Shown here piece after piece: positions 5,522-9,606 of a stretch of 9,606 bases of DNA (the stretch's first letter is position 1; each line of letters begins with the position of its first letter). Under the pieces are notes generated by a model, which worked only from the letters and a program-made list of their open reading frames with translations, ran no database searches and was not told the origin of the DNA. This DNA is from JBHGBB01 sp041946755. Its GTDB lineage: Bacteria > UBP4 > UBA4092 > JAOAEQ01. The stretch lies in the NCBI GenBank assembly GCA_041946755.1, contig JBHGBB010000156.1, positions 1 to 9,606 of the forward strand, written 5' to 3'. The position numbers were made by a program, and so were the translations under genes.

Positions 5522-7435
5522 TCACACTCGTTTTCTAAATAATACTTTTACCGGTTTCTCTGACCGATCAATTACTACCAGCAATGAACTGGTAACCGTG
5601 GTCTTTTCTTTACTTATTGAACCGGTTGCATGGAGGGTAAAAATATCCGACCGTACGGTCAACCAATCGGCCATCTGGTTAAAAAATATCTGTTTTTCAT
5701 GCTCATCATCTACGATACCATTCCCGTCATCATCAATATTTACGATGCCGCAAAATCCCGGGATTACAGCCAAATCGGTTATTTCATTAAATTTGCCGTT
5801 CAAGGTTCGATAATTAACGATTTCTTCTGATAGCGACAAAGTCATACCTGGAACGGCCATCAGAACATCGGCTGATGCGGTATTGATATTTATTTTGCCT
5901 ATAATTTTATCATCGGAAGAGAGAGATAGCAAATCGATAATATCGGCAAACCGGATGCCGGTTGTTGCAGTATCGATACTCACCGTAACCCAGGGTTTAT
6001 CAGGCAACGCAGCGCAAACATATCCCAAATCGCCGAGTCCAGTAAACGCGAGATTCAATATTTCGGTTAACGCGGTTTCATCCGCGGTGCTTTTCGGTGG
6101 TGAATAAGCATTGTTCTTTGCATATGGGGAGCCACCACTACAGGTATAGAACTGATTAACCCGGGGATCGTTCTTTTCCCAGGAAACATTTTTATCGGCA
6201 TTACCATAGGTTATTTCATCAATCAGATTCCCGCTGGCATCATAAAGACGAAGCGTATCTCCGCTTTTTGATAAGCTTAAGGTCTCATTGACGACCAACT
6301 GCGAACTACCTACGGTACCATAGTTGGTTTTAAAACAATACCCGTCCGGAGTTCCGCCGTCATATTCAGCATCATCTTCATATTCATCGGTAATAATAAA
6401 ATATCCTTTGGCAAGGATGGTACCGGAAATATCGATACTGCCAAACGCGCCGTCGATCTTCCATCCATCAACCACAATATCTTCGTCAAAAGGATTATAG
6501 AGCTCGATATATTGTCCATCGTTTCCATCCGCATCCGGAGTAGAAGAATAGGGCATGATTTCGTTGATATACGGGACTTTTTCGATTCCGCGATAGGTAG
6601 TCCCTTGCACCGTCAGTAGCGTTGGAACATTATCGGTATCCCGATAATCAATAATATTCACTGCCAGTTGTGCTGCTTTCTGATCGCCTAATGTCGGCTG
6701 CAGTTTATTATATATCTCTGTTGCGGTAGCGGTATTGATATTAATCTTTTTCTGTCGATGTTTATCAACATTAGCGGTAGCTGAGTAAACAGTAACATAA
6801 TCGCCAATCGTATTATATATCGTATCCCCGACTACGGTTCGTACCGCATCCGGTGAAGTAAGCTTCCCGGCTGAATATGCTGAATAGAGCTCTTCGGCAA
6901 CGGTTTCCGCTACATAACTGGGATTGGTATATCCGGCATGATCAAATCGAACAGTAAGAAATTGATTGAGGTCAAGGCCGCCGCGCGCATTATATTTTAC
7001 GGTATCGCAAGCTGCCAACAGATTCAGTTTACTTTCTTCATCAGCAATAATAACTTTGGGATTGGTACCGGTAGTAATCTGGCTTAATAAAACCAGGGGA
7101 GAAGTTACTTTCTGCGTTTTCAGATTGGTTTTAATCAAAGATGCTGTAGTATCGATATTAATCGTTTCTCCGCCGTAAGCAATTAATTCACCCTGAGCGG
7201 TAGTCATCGAACTTAACAGCGCTTGGGTAGCATTAGTAATCCCGGTTTCGGCAACATAATCAGCTTTAAATCGATCGGCAAAATTTGTGGCTGCGGTTAA
7301 CTCTGTTCGCATTACATAGACAAATGAGGTTCCAATGATCGCCAATACCGTTAATATTGCCAACACCAATAATAACGATACCCCTTGTTGGGAGTAATGC
7401 AATTCGGATTTCGGATTTCGGATTTCGGATTTCAT
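5522..7435 (-). CDS. gspK: GspK-like minor pseudopilin with inserted lamin-tail domain
   Basis: 637 residues, roughly twice the usual GspK length. The prepilin site follows G18 (QQG|VSLLLV) with a helix to about residue 40. The +5 position is Leu, not Glu, as is typical of GspK. An AETG-containing helix (62-65) and an N-terminal GspK domain follow. KININTA at 230-236 starts a first helix-hairpin-helix-like segment, and KININTASADVLMAVPG (514-530) a second, more canonical one ending near 560. Between them, about 288-412, lies a lamin-tail-like domain: INEIMPY, QYIELYNP (308-315), VVDGWKI, ILAKGYFIITD (340-350), LSLSKSGDTLRLYD (386-399) and IDEITYG. An EF-hand-like loop DDDGNGIVDDE (568-578) and a WLTVRSDIFTL-x-ATG end complete GspK. 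In known systems GspK caps the pseudopilus tip. The ATG at 7435 lies at the edge of a heptamer repeat and has a weak ribosome site. The TTG at residue 12 is an alternative start. Confidence 0.87.
   Translation of the reverse strand: MKSEIRNPKSELHYSQQGVSLLLVLAILTVLAIIGTSFVYVMRTELTAATNFADRFKADYVAETGITNATQALLSSMTTAQGELIAYGGETINIDTTASLIKTNLKTQKVTSPLVLLSQITTGTNPKVIIADEESKLNLLAACDTVKYNARGGLDLNQFLTVRFDHAGYTNPSYVAETVAEELYSAYSAGKLTSPDAVRTVVGDTIYNTIGDYVTVYSATANVDKHRQKKININTATATEIYNKLQPTLGDQKAAQLAVNIIDYRDTDNVPTLLTVQGTTYRGIEKVPYINEIMPYSSTPDADGNDGQYIELYNPFDEDIVVDGWKIDGAFGSIDISGTILAKGYFIITDEYEDDAEYDGGTPDGYCFKTNYGTVGSSQLVVNETLSLSKSGDTLRLYDASGNLIDEITYGNADKNVSWEKNDPRVNQFYTCSGGSPYAKNNAYSPPKSTADETALTEILNLAFTGLGDLGYVCAALPDKPWVTVSIDTATTGIRFADIIDLLSLSSDDKIIGKININTASADVLMAVPGMTLSLSEEIVNYRTLNGKFNEITDLAVIPGFCGIVNIDDDGNGIVDDEHEKQIFFNQMADWLTVRSDIFTLHATGSISKEKTTVTSSLLVVIDRSEKPVKVLFRKRV
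7403..7433. repeat. Heptamer tandem repeat at the GspK start
   Basis: Four complete TTCGGAT units plus TTC on plus (ATCCGAA units on minus) run up to the C of the start codon complement. Read in the GspK frame they give KSEIRNPKSE, because seven is not a multiple of three. Any change in copy number would shift the frame between the ATG at 7435 and the gene body. Confidence 0.85.
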
Positions 7436-7448
7436 GGTTTGTTTCTTT

Positions 7449-8183
7449 TTATGGTAATGTTACCATGGTTGTATACGTATGCGGATTTAATTGTCCGGTT
7501 TCATCTTCTATGGTTACTGCCACATGCACCGATTTCGGAATTGTGGAATCCGAACTCCAGTTCTGCTGCCAAACAGTGGTGGTCGTATCCCAACATAGAA
7601 CATTAAATTCGAGCACCGAAAAAGCAATAGGATCTTCATCGGTATTTTTCTTTCGCATTAACCGTTTTGAAGTATCAACATAATACATTAGATGGTTTCC
7701 GGTATTGGTATAGAACTCGATGGTATCTTTGTCATAGGTGCAATCTTCATCGATATGTGCATCATCTAAATCCGCACCGTCACCATCCAAATCGTCGGCA
7801 CTAATATTAAAATCGCCATCATTATCCTGGCCATCGCGAACTTCTTCATCAGTTCGTCCATCACGGTCGTTATCAATTCCATCACCTTTTTTGTTTAACG
7901 AGGTATCGTTAGCAACGAGAAAAGGTTCGCTGGTACTAACCGTAACGGTTCTCAAGTCTTCTGAAAGGCGGGTTAATACCGCTCGGGCGGTTTCCGCCAT
8001 ATACACTTGGGCTTTACCCTTATTATATCCACCCAGCACTGTTTTGAATGTTACATACAGCGAGCCGGTAATAATTATGGTTATAGCCAATGCAATTAAT
8101 ACTTCCATTAACGTAACCCCGCGTGATTGCGGTTTGCTTATTACAGATGGCGGATTCAGTTTAAATACTGGTTTGTAATTCAT
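7449..8183 (-). CDS. gspJ: GspJ-like minor pseudopilin with Asp-rich insert
   Basis: 244 residues. The leader is long (22 residues, ending in KPQSRG), cleaved before V23 (G|VTLMEVLIALAI), with Glu +5 at E27 and a helix to about residue 46. The following KTVLGGYNKGKAQ...AVLTRLSEDLRT segment (48-79) matches the early part of PulJ/GspJ-type minor pseudopilins. Residues 101-147 hold 21 acidic residues in 47, arranged as D-x-D-x-D-G loops (DNDRDGRTD at 104-112, DNDGDFN at 120-126, DLDGDGADLD at 131-140). This resembles thrombospondin type-3 or EF-hand calcium loops and is not part of ordinary GspJ. The remainder (DTIEFYTN, HLMYYVD, SVLEFNVLCWD, VHVAVTIEDE) is the beta-rich C-terminal region typical of the family. 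It overlaps the upstream gene by 23 bases and precedes gspK by 13. GspJ normally sits just under GspK at the pseudopilus tip. Confidence 0.83.
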   Translation of the reverse strand: MNYKPVFKLNPPSVISKPQSRGVTLMEVLIALAITIIITGSLYVTFKTVLGGYNKGKAQVYMAETARAVLTRLSEDLRTVTVSTSEPFLVANDTSLNKKGDGIDNDRDGRTDEEVRDGQDNDGDFNISADDLDGDGADLDDAHIDEDCTYDKDTIEFYTNTGNHLMYYVDTSKRLMRKKNTDEDPIAFSVLEFNVLCWDTTTTVWQQNWSSDSTIPKSVHVAVTIEDETGQLNPHTYTTMVTLP

Positions 8184-8526
8184 AACTCCGATTGATATCC
8201 CAGGTAACGGTAACGGTTACAAGCCGGGTAGTTCCTCCTCCGGCAACAACTTTAACGGTCCATTGAAATCTTGGCTCCAAGGGAAACTGGATCGGCCCTT
8301 TATTGGTTCCGGTAATCCAGAGAGTATCGTCTCGTTTAATATCTTCCATTTTCTGCTGTGCGAGTAGGGTCGCAATACTTAAACAATTCGTCTGATTCGC
8401 AGCGGTCATTCCATGCGGAAATAACAGCACTAAACTTAATAAGCCGATGGCAAAAACCGTCATCGCAATCAGTACTTCGGTTAATGAAAAACCATTCCCG
8501 TGTGGATGTAATCTATTTCTTCTCAT
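8161..8526 (-). CDS. gspI: GspI/PilV-like minor pseudopilin
   Basis: 121 residues, a normal length for GspI. The prepilin site follows G12 (HGNG|FSLTE, Glu +5 = E17), with a helix to about residue 36. The next segment, LLFPHGMTAANQTNCLSIATLLAQQKMEDI (34-63 region), contains the A-x-x-LA-QQKME-x-I pattern characteristic of PilV/GspI proteins. A short beta-rich tail includes FQWTVKV (87-93) and LVTVTVTWD (102-110). It overlaps gspH-like by 14 bases and the gspJ-like gene by 23, without a visible ribosome-binding site, so it is probably translated by coupling. In T2SS, GspI nucleates the tip complex with GspJ and GspK. Assignment to GspI over PilV rests on its position between the H-like and J-like genes. 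Confidence 0.83.
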   Translation of the reverse strand: MRRNRLHPHGNGFSLTEVLIAMTVFAIGLLSLVLLFPHGMTAANQTNCLSIATLLAQQKMEDIKRDDTLWITGTNKGPIQFPLEPRFQWTVKVVAGGGTTRLVTVTVTWDINRSYELQTSI

Positions 8527-9064
8527 GCGGATATATTTTACTAATTGCCGTTGATGGATATATTACGACACTATAGAATTTTGTCGTATCGGTCTGATTA
8601 TCGTTTCGATTGATGAGATGGACAATGCGCGATTGCGCGGTACCATCGGAATTAAATTCGATATACTCGTAGGTACTGGTACTATCAGAGACATCGGTGA
8701 TCAACACCGATTCCGGCAGCCATTTGGGATCGGTAACCTGTTTTTGCCAAAACGGATTCCCGGCAGTATCGAGCGCATAACGGTCGATCCAGAAACTTTG
8801 GCGGGTACCGACTCCACTCGACCCGGGATTCGGGTCTTTTAGTTGGATGGTTACCCGATGGGTTGAATTGATTGAAATCGCAGAACTGCGCGCCAAATCG
8901 AATGTACTTTTGATGTCTCGAGAAGCGGTATCAAGCTCAGACCCCGCGATAAATCGGACATAACTATAGACGATAGTACCGAGCGCGATCCCAATAATAA
9001 CCAGCGTGACCATCAGTTCGGTCAAGCTAAATCCTGCATGCCTGTTTCTCATCATAACTCTCAT
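8513..9064 (-). CDS. gspH: GspH/FimT-like minor pseudopilin
   Basis: 183 residues. The prepilin site follows G11 (RHAG|FSLTE, Glu +5 = E16), with a helix to about residue 38. The segment DTASRDIKSTFDLARSSAISINSTHRVTIQL (45-75) matches the GspH/FimT pattern of a helix leading into a beta hairpin. YIEFNSDGTAQ (134-144) corresponds to the family's F-x-x-x-G turn, with a closing SVVIYPSTAISKI strand. It is the first gene of the minor-pseudopilin operon. The promoter -10 ends only 7 bases before the ATG at 9064, so either that ATG is leaderless or translation starts at the tandem ATGs at 9055/9052, preceded by GAGAG. All three choices leave a valid leader peptide (11, 8 or 7 residues). Confidence 0.85.
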   Translation of the reverse strand: MRVMMRNRHAGFSLTELMVTLVIIGIALGTIVYSYVRFIAGSELDTASRDIKSTFDLARSSAISINSTHRVTIQLKDPNPGSSGVGTRQSFWIDRYALDTAGNPFWQKQVTDPKWLPESVLITDVSDSTSTYEYIEFNSDGTAQSRIVHLINRNDNQTDTTKFYSVVIYPSTAISKIYPHEKK

Positions 9065-9071
9065 TTACGCA

Positions 9072-9100
9072 AGTATATATCAGTTTCTTGGTAACGTCAA
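9072..9100 (-). promoter_or_regulatory. Consensus promoter of the minor-pseudopilin operon
   Basis: The -35 TTGACG (9100-9095) and -10 TATACT (9077-9072) have a 17-bp spacer. Predicted transcription starts near 9066-9064, at or within two bases of the first ATG of the gspH-like gene. It lies between the heptamer inverted repeat after the TolC-like gene and the operon, and so separates the two transcription units. Confidence 0.78.
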
Positions 9101-9109
9101 CCCCAAAAG

Positions 9110-9186
9110 GCAGTCCAAAGTGAATAGTCCGAAGTCCGAAGTCAAAACCTTAGGACTTAGGACTTCGGATTGGCTTTTCGGACTGT
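9110..9186. repeat. Long imperfect inverted repeat made of heptamer units
   Basis: The core is a 16-bp inverted repeat with one mismatch (9128-9143 against 9154-9169, 10-base loop) built of TCCGAAG/TCCTAAG heptamers. Outer arms also pair imperfectly (CAGTCC-AAAG near 9111-9120 with CTTTT-CGGACTG near 9174-9185). The stop codon of the TolC-like gene (9157-9159) is inside the right arm. No U run follows on the minus strand, so this is better called a palindromic repeat with possible 3'-end protection or termination than a classical terminator. Confidence 0.7.
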
Positions 9187-9606
9187 CTTTCCGGTAACCT
9201 TATCTAACTGCGCTAATGCGATTAGGAAATTATATTGCGCCTGTGCGAAATTGGTTTCCGCCCGGGTTAAAGCAACTTTCGCATCTAATACCTCTAAATT
9301 GGTACCCACGCCATTGCGATACCGGGATTCGGATAACCGGAAACTCTCTTTCGCCTGTTCAATCGTCTTCTGTTGGGAAATAATCACTTCCTGCGCGCTC
9401 TGGATATTCAGGAGCGCTTGTTCTACTTCCAAGTTAATGGCTAACTCCAGCTGCTGTTTCTCAAACCGGAGTTTCTCCAGATTCGACCGCTCCTGCGCGA
9501 CTTTCGCTTTCGTCGCCCAGCCGTCGTATAATGACCAAGAGACGCCGACGATCGCCGTTGAATAATGGAGCCAGGGACCGAGGTCGGCATTCAGTTCGGC
9601 GCCGGC
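9157..9606 (-). CDS. TolC/OEP-family outer-membrane protein, C-terminal part
   Basis: The frame is open to the right edge and ends with TAA at 9159-9157, so 149 residues are visible. SWSLYDGWATKAKVAQ (visible residues 23-38) matches the W-x-L-x-D-G repeat boundary of OEP proteins. Long heptad-like helices follow: QERSNLEKLRFEKQQLELAINL and its continuation, with QALLNIQSAQEVI, then AKESFRLSESRYRNGVGTNLEVLDAKVALTRAETNFAQAQYNFLIALAQLDKVTG in segments. The R-x-G-x-G-T-x-L-E-V-L-D core and the A-Q-Y-N-x-L-x-A-x-A-x-L terminal helix are diagnostic for the second OEP repeat. TolC-type trimers form outer-membrane and periplasmic tunnels for efflux or type I secretion. The last residues (ANPKS) come from a heptamer repeat. 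The substrate and partner pump are not visible. It is a separate unit from the pseudopilin operon, which has its own promoter. Confidence 0.9.
   Translation of the reverse strand, partial: AGAELNADLGPWLHYSTAIVGVSWSLYDGWATKAKVAQERSNLEKLRFEKQQLELAINLEVEQALLNIQSAQEVIISQQKTIEQAKESFRLSESRYRNGVGTNLEVLDAKVALTRAETNFAQAQYNFLIALAQLDKVTGKTVRKANPKS

Noticed and set aside
5696..5734. Dockerin domain in GspK
   Set aside because: Only one loop is present, the last ligand position is His/Glu-shifted, and the flanking helices belong to GspK.
5424..5813. Plus-strand open frame across the gspK / cohesin-gene junction
   Set aside because: It is antisense to two well-supported genes and spans their boundary without any domain or start signal.
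7403..7433. CRISPR-like array
   Set aside because: Seven-base direct repeats with no spacers; a simple tandem repeat.

Overview
The window is almost entirely one minus-strand block of type II secretion (T2SS) or type IV pilus-like pseudopilin genes. It is bounded at the right edge by the 3' end of a TolC-family outer-membrane protein and at the left edge by the 3' end of an unidentified plus-strand gene. A TolC-type protein and GspH/I/J/K-type minor pseudopilins indicate a diderm bacterium. G+C content is moderate. Short interspersed repeats (heptamers of the TCCGAAR type and an AATCTGTG-type element) sit at gene ends, a feature I associate with uncultivated bacterial lineages. The sequence alone does not let me name a phylum.

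Layout, read in the direction of transcription (right to left). (1) 9606-9157: C-terminal part of a TolC/OEP protein, its stop codon inside a heptamer inverted repeat. (2) A consensus promoter (9100-9072) drives a tightly packed operon: gspH-like, gspI/pilV-like, gspJ-like and gspK-like genes, then a secreted cohesin-domain protein (9064-4706). (3) A second consensus promoter (4580-4552), with a perfect 12-bp palindrome in its spacer and an approximately 80-nt structured leader, drives four tandem GspG-related pseudopilins (4466-1765). (4) A third consensus promoter (1758-1730) and a strong ribosome-binding site drive a canonical GspG-type gene (1664-1074), followed by a strong hairpin terminator. 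(5) A second canonical GspG paralogue (966-340) has no visible ribosome-binding site, and a Rho-independent terminator closes the block at 277-322. No gene-free stretch exceeds 300 bases; the longest is the promoter/leader region 4467-4705.

The minor pseudopilins H/I/J/K would form the tip of a pseudopilus and a GspG protein its shaft. The locus is unusual in carrying six GspG-family paralogues in a row. It also has a GspK enlarged by a lamin-tail-like domain nested between two copies of a helix-hairpin-helix motif, a GspJ with an Asp-rich predicted calcium-binding insert, and a cohesin-like exoprotein in the minor-pseudopilin operon. No ATPase, inner-membrane platform, secretin or prepilin peptidase gene lies here, so the engine must be encoded elsewhere. 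This looks like a diversified pseudopilus module with a decorated tip. That interpretation is an inference from gene content.
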